This document shows, one piece after another, positions 57,901 through 64,000 of a stretch of DNA of 64,000 nt. The notes below the pieces were generated by a model, which made no database searches, was not told the DNA's origin, and saw only the letters and a list, made by a program, of their open reading frames with translations. Each line of letters opens with the position of its first letter. The first letter of the stretch is position 1. The DNA comes from Enhygromyxa salina. GTDB lineage: Bacteria; Myxococcota_A; Polyangia; Nannocystales; Nannocystaceae. Location of the stretch: positions 1 to 64,000 of the forward strand of contig NZ_PVNL01000030.1 of assembly GCF_002994635.1 (NCBI RefSeq), written 5' to 3'. The position numbers were made by a program, and so were the translations under genes.

Positions 57901-60900
57901 GCGGTTGCTGGGCATCGGTCCGGTGGCGTTGCGGCCGTCCTGCAACAGCGCCCACAGCTGCTCGGGATCCTGCACGCCGCCGGGGAACCGGCAGGCCATG
58001 CCAACGATCGCAATCGCGTCGTCGTCGTCGGTGTGCGGCCGCTGAGTCGAAGACCGGGCCGCGGCCGCAGGCACCGTCGCGGCGACTTCGCTGAGCTCGG
58101 TCAGGAGTCGGTCGCGGAGGCTCGCGGGGGTCGGGTGATCGAACAGCAGGGTCGAGGGCAGCCGGAGCTGGGTCGCGCGCTGCAGCCGGTTGCGCAGCTC
58201 GATCGCCATCAGCGAGTCCAGGCCCAGCTCGCTGAGGGGCTGCTCGGGATCGAGCTCGGACGCGCCAGCGAGCCCGAGCACCGCGACGGTGGCGTCGAGC
58301 ACGAGCGCGAGCGTGGCCGCGTCCCTGCGCGTCGCGTCGAGCTGGGCGAGCGACGCGGGCAGCGACGGGGCTGGGCTGGAGCTGGTTGGCGGGCGCGGTG
58401 CCAGCCCGCGAAGGATCGACGGTGGCTCAGCGTCGGCGGCCGCGAGCGCGGCGAGGTCGAGCCGAACGGGCACGCACACGCTCGCGTCATGGCGCACGGC
58501 GGCGTCGAGCAGGGCCAGCGCGTCGGCCGACGAGAACGGCTCGACCCCCTGACGCCGCATCCGCCCGCGGTCGCGCTCACCGAGCCGCGCGGCCATGCCA
58601 CCCTCGGCCCAGGGTCCCCACGCGAGGCTCGTCGCCGGCAGGCCGAGGCCGCGCCGCTGGGCCGCGAGCGAGTCGAGGTAGGTGTTGGCGGCGGCGTAGT
58701 TGGCCTGGCCAGCGGTGCCGATGATCCCCGAGTACGACGAGAACAGGACGAACGCCTGGAGTGGGCGCGCGCGAGTCAGCTCGTCGAGGTGGCGCGCGCC
58801 GTCGACCTTGGCCGCGAACACCCGCTCGACCTGCTCGACCCGGAGATCCTCGATGACGGCGTCGTCGAGCGCACCCGCGATGTGCATGACGGCGACCAGC
58901 GGCTGCGCGGGCGCGACGGTGGCGAGCGCGTGCTCGAGCGCCTCGCGGTCGCCGACATCGCAGGCCAGGATCCGGAGCTCGGCGCCCGCCAGCGCGAGCT
59001 CGGTGCACAGCTCGGTCGCGCCGGGGGAGCGCGCGCCCGCGCGCGACAGCCCGAGGAGGTGGCGGACGCCGTGCTCGTGCACGAGGTGGCGAGCGACGAT
59101 CGAGCCCAGCGCCCCGGTGACGCCCGTGATCAAGACAGTGCCCGCGAGCGCCGACAGTGGGTTGGCGAGCGGCTCGCGGCCGAGGCTCGCGGCGGCGAGC
59201 TTCGGCTCGAGGTACTCGCCGCCGCGGATCAGCAGCTGCGGCCGGTCGGGGACGGACAACAGGGCCGCGGTCGAGCGTGGGTCCTCGTCGACGTCGACGA
59301 CCGTGAGCGAGAACTCTGGATGCTCGGTCTGAGCGGTGCGCAGCAACCCCCACACGCTCGCCTGGGCCGGGTGCTCGACCGGATCGCCGGGCTTGGCCGC
59401 GATCGCCTGGCGCGTGATCACGACGAGGCGGTGCCCGGCGAGCTGCGTCGACCGCAGCCACGTCCGCAGCATGGCCAGCGTCGTGAGCGTGAGCTCGAGC
59501 GCGGTGGCGTTGGGGTCACACAGCGACAGCGTCAGCCCCAGCTCGAGTCCGGCCTCGGCCCGCGCCAGCTGCAGCGCCTCGACATCGTCAAACTGGGCTG
59601 CGGGCCCAGGCAGGCCGTCGATCGGCGCGCCGAGGCGAGTCCAGGTCGCAGCCCGGGGTCCGGGCGCGGCGACCCGCTCATGGTCGACCGTGTACAGGTC
59701 GCGCACCGGCCGACGGGCCAAGAACCGCTCGGGCGGCGCGCTGCGGGTGACGAAGCCCTCGATCACGGCCAGCGGCCGGCCCCGATCATCGAACAAGCCG
59801 ATGTTGGAGGTGGTCTGCTCGAGCGCGTTCTCGACGGCCGTCAGCGCGGCGTAGTGCGGCTGTGTCGGGGCGCCGGACCAGACCATGCGGCGGACCGCGA
59901 ACGGCAAGCGCGGGGTCGTGTCGTAGACGAAGCCAGGCGTCCAGAACACCAGCGCGAAGGCATTGTCGATCAGCCCGCCGGGGATCGGCGCGTCTTGGAT
60001 CTGGGCCTGATCGGGCGCGACGAGCCGACCCACGACCGTCGCGTCGGTTGTCGCGCTGGTCTGCGTCAACCACCACCAGCTCGGGCCCCAGTCGATCTGC
60101 ATCGTCTGGAGCATCTGGGCGAAGTCGGCCTGGTCCGCGGACCACTCGAGGCTGTCGAGATCCAGGCTCGGCTCGAGCTGCGGTGGTTCGATCGCACGCA
60201 GGATCGCGTTGGCGTGGGTTGTCCACACGCCCTCGCTGTCGCGCGAGTGCAGGCTGGCTGCCAGTTGATCACGCTCGACCGGCGTCAGGCGAACGTGGAG
60301 GCTCACGCGGTCGTCGGGGCCCTCGAACCCGAGCGCGCGGACGAACTCGACGTCGCGCAGCTCGATCGCCCGCCCGGGCCAGCAGCTCTCGCCGATCGCG
60401 AGCATGATCGCCAGATAGAACGCGCCTGGGACCACGATCGTCTCGAACACCCGATGGTCCGCGAGGTAGCGCTGGACGGCGGGCCCGAGCTCGACATTGT
60501 GAATCGCGCCGTCGTCGGGCAGCTCGACGCGAACGCCGGACAGCGGATGTCGGCCTGACGATCCAACGCCAGCGCGCGGCGGCCGGGCGTCGAGCCAGTG
60601 TCGCTCGCGCGCAAACGCGTAGGTCGGCAGCGGCACGCGACGGCAGCCGCGGCCTTCGTAGTAGGCGCTCCAGTTCAGCGCGATGCCGTGGCAGTGCAGC
60701 TCCGCGACGCTCGACGCGAGCGCCTCGATCGCCGGCCGGTCCCCGCGCAGCGAGGCGATCAGGGTCATCGGCTTGGCGGCGTCGGGCGCCAGGCAGCCAG
60801 CCGCCATCGAGGTCAGCACCCCGCGCGGACCCAGCTCGAGCACCACGGTGGTGCCCAGGGTCTCGAGCGTCCTGATCGCGTCGAAGAACCGGACCTCGCG

Positions 60901-63336
60901 ACGGGCGTGATCGGCCCAGTACTTGGCCGAGCTCAGCTGCGCCGGGGTCGCGAGCCGACCGGTGACGTTGGAGACGAGCTCGAGGGTGGGGGGCCGCAGC
61001 TCGAGCCCCGCCGCGACGGCCTCGAGCGGCGCGAGCATGGCGTCCATGTGCTGCGAGTGGAAGGCGTGGCTGACGGTCAGGTGCTTGACCGCGCGCCCGA
61101 GCTGCTCGAACTCGGCGGCGACGGCCCGCGCGGCCGCGTCGTCGCCCGCGATGACCGTGGACCGCGGGCCGTTGATCCCGGCGATGTCGACCGCGCCGGG
61201 CCGGCGCCCGAGCTGCTCGCGGACCTCGGCCTCGCTGGCCTCGATCGAGATCATCACGCCGCCCGACGGCAGCGCCTGCATCAGCCGCCCGCGCGCGGCG
61301 ACCAGCGCACACGCGTGCTCGAGCGACACGACCCCCGCGACGTGGGCGGCCGCGAGCTCACCGATCGAGTGACCGAGCACGAGGTCGGGCGTCAGGCCCC
61401 ATGACTCGAACAAGCGAAACAGCGCGACCTCGAGCGCGAACAAGGCGGGCTGGGTGTACGCGGTCTGATCGAGGAGCTCGGCGTGAGGCTCGTCGCCCCG
61501 GACGACCGCGCGCAGGTCGTGCTCGAGCTGGGCGTCGAACAGCTTCGCGCAGGCTTCGAAGGCGTCACGAAACACTGGATAGGCGTCGATCAGCGCGCCA
61601 CCCATGCCGTGTAGCTGGGAGCCCTGGCCGGTGAACATCACGGCGAGCAGCGGCCGGGCGCGTACGCGATCGCCGATCGGTGCCCGCGAACCACCATCAG
61701 CAGCGATCGACTCGAGCGTGGCGAGGGCGCCCTCGAGATCGGCGCTCACGAACGCCACGCGATGCTCGAGATGCGAGCGCGTCGTCGCCAACGAGTACGC
61801 GACGTCGCCGAGCGCAGCGCTCGCGCGTTCAGCTCGCAAGTGTGCGAGCAGCTGCTGGGCTTGGTGGCGCAACGCTGGCTGCGAGCGGGCCGAGAGCAGC
61901 AAGGGCACGGGGGACGCGACCGCGTGCGCGCGTGCGCGTGGCGCTGGCGGCGGTGGCGGGCCCTCGAGGATGACGTGGGCGTTGGTGCCGGACAGCCCAA
62001 AGCTCGAGACCGCGGCGCGGCGCGGCGCCTGGGCCTGGGCGGACCAGCTCACCGACTCGGTCACGACCGCGAGCGGCAGCGACTCCCACTCGATGTGGCG
62101 GTTCAGCGGGAGCGCGTGGAGGCTCGCGGGCAGCTTGGCGTGGCGCAGACAGGCGATGAGCTTGGCGACGCCCGCGAGCCCCGAGGCGGCCTCGAGGTGG
62201 CCGAGGTTCGACTTGACGGTGCCGAGCAGCAGCGGTCGATCGTTCGTGCGACCCTTGGCATGCACGGCTGCCAGCGCGCCGACCTCGATCGGATCGCCGA
62301 GGATGGTCCCGGTCCCGTGGCACTCGACATAGTCGATCTCGTTGGGCTCGAGGTTGGCGTCGCTGAGCGCCGCACGAATGACCGCTTGCTGGGCGAGGCC
62401 GTTCGGCGCCGTGAGCCCGCTGCTGGCCCCGTCGTGGTTGACCGCGCTGCCGCGGATCACGGCGAGCACCTCGCGGCCCGACGCGACCGCGTCCGAGAGC
62501 CGCTCGAGGACCAAGACGATCGCGCCCTCGCCCCGCCCGTAGCCATCTGCGCGATCCGAGAAGGCCTTGGACCGCCCGTCGGGCGCCAGCGCGCGGGTCC
62601 GCGAGAGCTGCACGAAGGTGTGCGGGTCCGTCATGGCCGCGGCACCACACGCGAGCGCGATCGTCGACTCTCGTGCGCGCAGCGAGGCGCACGCGAGGTG
62701 CAGCGCGACGAGCGATGACGAGCAGGCCGTGTCGAGCGCGATCGAGGGACCCTGCAGGCCCAGGTGAAACGCGATCCGGCCCGGCGCAAACGAGACGTGG
62801 CTGCCCATGATCGCGTAGCCGTCGCCGTCGACGGCGTCGCGCATCAGCGACCCGTAGTCGCTCGCGCCGATCCCCACGAACACACCCGTGCGCGTACCCG
62901 CCAGCGAACCAGGGACGATGCCCGCGTGCTCGAGCGCCTCCCAGGCGGTCTCGAGCAGCAGCCGATGCTGGGGATCGATCGACTTGGCCTCGCGTGGGCT
63001 GATGCCGAAGAAGCCCGGATCGAAGCGATCGATGTTGGTGACGAACCCACCCTCACGGGCGTAGCTCTTGCCCGCGGCCTCGGTGTCTGGATCGTAGAAG
63101 TCGTCGAGCTTCCACCGGTCCGCAGGGATCGGGCCAATGGCGTCGAGCTGGGCTTCGAGCGCGCGCCACAGCCCGGTCAGATCGCAGATCCCTCCGGGCA
63201 GACGCAGGCCGACACCGACGATCGCAATGGGGACACCAGCGGACTCGAGCGCGGCGACTTGCTTGCGCAATCGCTCGATCTCCCGCATGGCGCGGACCAG
63301 CGTCGCGCGAAGTTCTTTGGGGTCGGGCTGGGACAT
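51925..63336 (-). CDS. Type I PKS, two modules and tandem TE-like domains: KS-AT-DH-KR-ACP / KS-AT-KR-ACP-TE-TE
   Basis: A 3803-residue terminal PKS of the right-hand line. Docking helix 1-35. Module A: KS (Cys205), AT (Ser657, HAFH, malonyl), DH-like (His961 in DHRVFE, with the motif Gly replaced by Glu; Asp1124), KR (LDD, Tyr1547; B-type), ACP (Ser1708). Module B: KS (Cys1945), AT (Ser2393, HAFH), KR (GVWG before Tyr3068 and no LDD; A-type), ACP (Ser3262). TE1 about 3325-3560 is GrsT-like, but the nucleophile motif is GHCMG (Cys3401), with Asp (LRDAF) and His (NHYF) kept. TE2 about 3600-3803 has GHGFG (Gly3667) and no clear Asp or His, so it is probably inactive as a hydrolase. Confidence 0.94.
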   Translation of the reverse strand: MSQPDPKELRATLVRAMREIERLRKQVAALESAGVPIAIVGVGLRLPGGICDLTGLWRALEAQLDAIGPIPADRWKLDDFYDPDTEAAGKSYAREGGFVTNIDRFDPGFFGISPREAKSIDPQHRLLLETAWEALEHAGIVPGSLAGTRTGVFVGIGASDYGSLMRDAVDGDGYAIMGSHVSFAPGRIAFHLGLQGPSIALDTACSSSLVALHLACASLRARESTIALACGAAAMTDPHTFVQLSRTRALAPDGRSKAFSDRADGYGRGEGAIVLVLERLSDAVASGREVLAVIRGSAVNHDGASSGLTAPNGLAQQAVIRAALSDANLEPNEIDYVECHGTGTILGDPIEVGALAAVHAKGRTNDRPLLLGTVKSNLGHLEAASGLAGVAKLIACLRHAKLPASLHALPLNRHIEWESLPLAVVTESVSWSAQAQAPRRAAVSSFGLSGTNAHVILEGPPPPPAPRARAHAVASPVPLLLSARSQPALRHQAQQLLAHLRAERASAALGDVAYSLATTRSHLEHRVAFVSADLEGALATLESIAADGGSRAPIGDRVRARPLLAVMFTGQGSQLHGMGGALIDAYPVFRDAFEACAKLFDAQLEHDLRAVVRGDEPHAELLDQTAYTQPALFALEVALFRLFESWGLTPDLVLGHSIGELAAAHVAGVVSLEHACALVAARGRLMQALPSGGVMISIEASEAEVREQLGRRPGAVDIAGINGPRSTVIAGDDAAARAVAAEFEQLGRAVKHLTVSHAFHSQHMDAMLAPLEAVAAGLELRPPTLELVSNVTGRLATPAQLSSAKYWADHARREVRFFDAIRTLETLGTTVVLELGPRGVLTSMAAGCLAPDAAKPMTLIASLRGDRPAIEALASSVAELHCHGIALNWSAYYEGRGCRRVPLPTYAFARERHWLDARPPRAGVGSSGRHPLSGVRVELPDDGAIHNVELGPAVQRYLADHRVFETIVVPGAFYLAIMLAIGESCWPGRAIELRDVEFVRALGFEGPDDRVSLHVRLTPVERDQLAASLHSRDSEGVWTTHANAILRAIEPPQLEPSLDLDSLEWSADQADFAQMLQTMQIDWGPSWWWLTQTSATTDATVVGRLVAPDQAQIQDAPIPGGLIDNAFALVFWTPGFVYDTTPRLPFAVRRMVWSGAPTQPHYAALTAVENALEQTTSNIGLFDDRGRPLAVIEGFVTRSAPPERFLARRPVRDLYTVDHERVAAPGPRAATWTRLGAPIDGLPGPAAQFDDVEALQLARAEAGLELGLTLSLCDPNATALELTLTTLAMLRTWLRSTQLAGHRLVVITRQAIAAKPGDPVEHPAQASVWGLLRTAQTEHPEFSLTVVDVDEDPRSTAALLSVPDRPQLLIRGGEYLEPKLAAASLGREPLANPLSALAGTVLITGVTGALGSIVARHLVHEHGVRHLLGLSRAGARSPGATELCTELALAGAELRILACDVGDREALEHALATVAPAQPLVAVMHIAGALDDAVIEDLRVEQVERVFAAKVDGARHLDELTRARPLQAFVLFSSYSGIIGTAGQANYAAANTYLDSLAAQRRGLGLPATSLAWGPWAEGGMAARLGERDRGRMRRQGVEPFSSADALALLDAAVRHDASVCVPVRLDLAALAAADAEPPSILRGLAPRPPTSSSPAPSLPASLAQLDATRRDAATLALVLDATVAVLGLAGASELDPEQPLSELGLDSLMAIELRNRLQRATQLRLPSTLLFDHPTPASLRDRLLTELSEVAATVPAAAARSSTQRPHTDDDDAIAIVGMACRFPGGVQDPEQLWALLQDGRNATGPMPSNRGWDLDALHDPDPRAPGKSVTQRGGFLHDAADFDPLFFGISPREAEAIDPQQRLLLETSWEAMEDAGIRPAKLRGSNTGVFVGIMYNDYGGRFINDPAALTGHVALGSAASVASGRLAYVFGLEGPALAVDTACSSSLVSTHLAARALRERECDLALASGVAVMATPGSFIEFSRQGALARDGRCKAFGAAADGVGWAEGAGVLILERLADARANGHTVHAIIRGSAINQDGRSQGLTAPNGPAQQRVIEAALAAAQLSPLDVDAIEAHGTGTVLGDPIEAQALQAVYGRGRPSDAPLWLGSIKSNLGHTQAAAGIAGIIKIVLAMRHQQLPRTLFAAPASPHVDWSSSLALLHEPRPWTREGRPRRAAVSSFGISGTNAHVILEDVDAPVADEAPSSAPSVVVISGKTDRALRAQARSLRRWLERHEAASLTDMASGLAIARTQFAHRAAFVATTRERALSELERLGDDRPDHTTALGVVAHRPTLAFMFTGQGAQWLGMGRELFERQPVYRAAFSQVAAHLDPQLERPLGSIVFAEPGSATAAYLDQTRFTQPALFAVEVALYRLLESWGITPQLVIGHSIGELAAAHVAGILSLAHACQLVAARGRSMQALPTGGAMVAIAASESEVQAEIDRQLATVDIAGINGPASTVVSGPAQATSAIAEHFEALGHRVRRLEVSHAFHSRLMDPMLDEFRRVAESIEYAAPQLAVISSLTGALADPDQLRDPAYWVRQVRDPVRFHDGVLALAHEGANVLLEIGPHAVLSAMARDCLAADSPVSVTASLRRDRSDAKCLAETLAQLHCRGVEVDWLPYVGRGQARLAAPLPTYAFQRSRYWMSPPPPPKPEPAAGSLERSLWSEIERGDVGRLAKLAGVEPAVIDDSWLAAMHRLRAHAERRATLDSWRYVERWIPARDHVGPNAPAACVFIIPTGLELELPVGARTLTLERTSSREQLATQLRELAAQRPIDNWVSILALDSTPSDHHCALTLTLMHALCDLGDAPETASAKLCVITRGAVSTRPTDEPVDPTQSMIWGLSRSFALEYPGRWGGLVDLPLEPSHEDARWIDAGLALAGEDQVAVRDGALIVRRLARVTANSGAPELELPRVALVTGGTGALGAQTARWLAHAGTPHLILTSRSGDRAAGATQLRSELEALGARVTIARCDVANADALAQLLAQLASDGASPDAIFHVAGISGEPGPLAELDHAAFAEVAAGKVVGARNLHEQTLALPIRTFVLFGSIAGVWGAAQQAAYSAANAYLEGLARHRTASGLAATCVGWGSWAGGGMAEGSAGEALDRLGVRAMDPEVALAGLALSLAEGHSAVVIADIDWSVLAPLFAMHGPRPLFDAIDEARRATMKLPSAQDLRRALEQLSPAQLHAAGLLDQLMEIAGPGLELASASTASSPPPRLTHAQIIPAIIDAARQVLRVPAEVLDPGTGLTALGLDSLMALELRTLLDSKGISIPIAELLRGRSVAELAAIVTDASPTSPDVTPAPPVGAWISVDTPRPDAQLRLVCFPYAAGGPAVFAEWPALLGEDVEVCVAHLPGRGSRLDEPPLRSIDAFAQPLVEAMVPLCDKPLALFGHCMGSVLMFEVAARLEREHGASFVRVFASGSAPPGSYQSPLLHLLDEAQLMEALGVIGFTNASALLEDRELRTLLLPMLRGDFEAVADYSTKYEALTPISSPITVIAALRDAFVAPRFIPRWARYTTDTTTLNLIDENHYFVESDRAAVVELVQAELFGGQRSSARIRMIPTDEWASSIRDRPTPSPAASPVVWRRPPSENTTATLVLLPDIWGTSFPLDNPDAVDPRWSLCEVRYPDGGDSAEVFLDQLLTWFGDAVGHPAVLLGHGFGGICAAELAARFGDRVDALYIANAIPPGDYGLPFADLLSDDALLRLLALAGHPSSTPAALPRIRAGVQLGSSYPVERRVLVACPITVLRGRRSILFSFHTAAHWSHATTGVVRFVDHDGDQFTALDAELLPRLRI

Positions 63337-63375
63337 TTCAGATCGATGGCGTCGCCACGCCGTACCAGCGACACG

Positions 63376-64000
63376 CTACACGTCGAGCAAGTCGAGCGCT
63401 GCGCTGAGCAGGTCAGCATCATCGAGCGCGTCGAAGTCGTCTTCCGCTGTCGGCGCGGGCGCAGGTTGCTGCGCGTTGGCCAGCGCCACCAGCTGCTCGT
63501 AGAGCCCCGACTCACGCAGCGACTCGCGCGGAATCTGGCTGATCACCGACCACAGCTCGTCGTCGTCGGCGTGGTCGCGCGCGGCAGCGGTCGGGCCGGC
63601 GATCGCCTCGGCGAGCTCGCTCAGCAGCAGCTCGGTCACCCGCTCGGGAGTCGGGTAGTCGAACGCGAGGGTCGAGGGGAGTGGGATGCCGGTCGCTTGC
63701 TTGAGCCGCTCGCGCAGCTCCACCGCCATCAGCGAGTCGAGCCCGAGATCCGAGAAGCCGGTGCGTGGATCCAGGGACGAGCCGTCCGAGAAGCCAAGCA
63801 CGCCGGCGGCGGTGCTGAGCACGAGGCTGAGCACCTGGCGCGCACGGGCGCTGTCGGGCAGCGCGCGCAGCTGCTCGAGCAGCTCGTCGCGCTCGCGCTC
63901 GGACGGCTCGGCTGCGGGGGTGAGCGTGGCCTGGACCTCGGTGAGCTCGTCGAGCAACGGGCGGTGGCGACTCGACATGAACGTGGGGGCGAAGCGTTCC
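63376..64000 (-). CDS. C-terminal end of an upstream type I PKS (partial): ACP and docking segment
   Basis: The frame is open to the right edge and reads ERFAPTF before MSSRHRPLLDEL, the usual KR-to-ACP linker, so this is the tail of a larger PKS and not a small protein. It shows an ACP ([15 protein letters not shown]) and an acidic C-terminal docking region (DDFDALDDADLLSAALDLLDV) like that of the 4432-residue PKS. It ends 39 bp before the 3803-residue PKS. It presumably hands its chain to that protein's N-terminal docking helix. Confidence 0.9.
   Translation of the reverse strand, partial: ERFAPTFMSSRHRPLLDELTEVQATLTPAAEPSERERDELLEQLRALPDSARARQVLSLVLSTAAGVLGFSDGSSLDPRTGFSDLGLDSLMAVELRERLKQATGIPLPSTLAFDYPTPERVTELLLSELAEAIAGPTAAARDHADDDELWSVISQIPRESLRESGLYEQLVALANAQQPAPAPTAEDDFDALDDADLLSAALDLLDV

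Noticed and set aside
54919..60558. Two open frames of more than 900 codons opposite the 3803-residue PKS
   Set aside because: They mirror KS/AT/KR coding sequence and have no recognisable domains; antisense shadows.
36973..63336. Long repeated sequences as insertion elements or CRISPR-like arrays
   Set aside because: The repeats are homologous KS, AT and ACP domains of PKS modules; there are no short regularly spaced repeats, transposase or cas genes.
63376..63978. A stand-alone 200-residue ACP protein
   Set aside because: The frame continues upstream through ERFAPTF, the normal PKS linker, to the window edge, so it is the C-terminus of a larger PKS.
32278..64000. Assignment of the PKS to a named pathway such as phenylnannolone
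   Set aside because: Domain order alone does not identify it, and the entry of the right-hand line lies outside the window; no sequence comparison was possible.

Overview
The window is GC-rich bacterial chromosome with the hallmarks of a myxobacterium, most likely of the Nannocystis/Plesiocystis/Haliangium side of the group. The evidence is Asp/Thr/Gly-rich Cys-patterned lipoproteins, an AgmX/PglI-like lipoprotein, a Tat-exported PhoX protein ending in a MYXO-CTERM-like tail, a contractile injection system and very large modular polyketide synthases. This placement rests on gene content only.

Layout. (1) 1-4.7 kb, minus strand: start of a contractile injection system (eCIS) operon with sheath, tube, a Zn-ribbon gp26-like baseplate protein and a Pro/Ala-rich protein that runs off the left edge. 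(2) 5-13.8 kb: housekeeping and unknown genes (PhoX phosphatase, 3-hydroxyacyl-CoA dehydrogenase, a membrane-anchored unknown, a lipoprotein, a small protein of family X, a BatA/VWA-DUF58 pair, a DUF3800 protein). (3) 13.9-24.6 kb: a complete citrate-hydroxamate siderophore locus. A minus-strand operon encodes a Cys-rich lipoprotein, an IucA-IucB fusion, an IucC-like synthetase, an IucD-like lysine hydroxylase and a PepSY membrane protein. It is divergent from a carboxyl-methyltransferase-like gene and an MFS exporter, and the shared AT-rich intergenic region carries Fur-box-like dyads. (4) 24.6-32.3 kb: MoxR ATPase, OmpA-like and AgmX-like lipoproteins, a lone receiver domain translationally coupled to a molybdopterin oxidoreductase, a DUF6544-like protein, a second family-X protein and an SDR. 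(5) 32.3-64 kb, minus strand: two consecutive type I cis-AT PKS assembly lines. The right-hand line enters from outside the window and ends in a 3803-residue protein. The left-hand line begins with a 204-residue docking-plus-ACP mini-protein, continues through a 4432-residue three-module protein and ends in a 1564-residue KS-AT-DH-ACP-TE protein. A third family-X gene lies between the two lines.

How the genes fit together. The siderophore genes contain the four aerobactin-type activities plus a possible methylation and export arm, all under one putative iron-responsive control region. Lysine N-hydroxylation, acylation, two citrate couplings and carboxyl methylation would give a nannochelin-like molecule; this is an inference. 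The PKS right-hand line ends in two fused thioesterase-like domains, the first with Cys in place of the Ser nucleophile and the second with Gly there. The left-hand line ends in a module with a DH-like domain but no KR, followed by a Ser-type alpha/beta-hydrolase TE. No NRPS domains, CRISPR arrays, rRNA genes, convincing tRNA genes or insertion sequences were seen.
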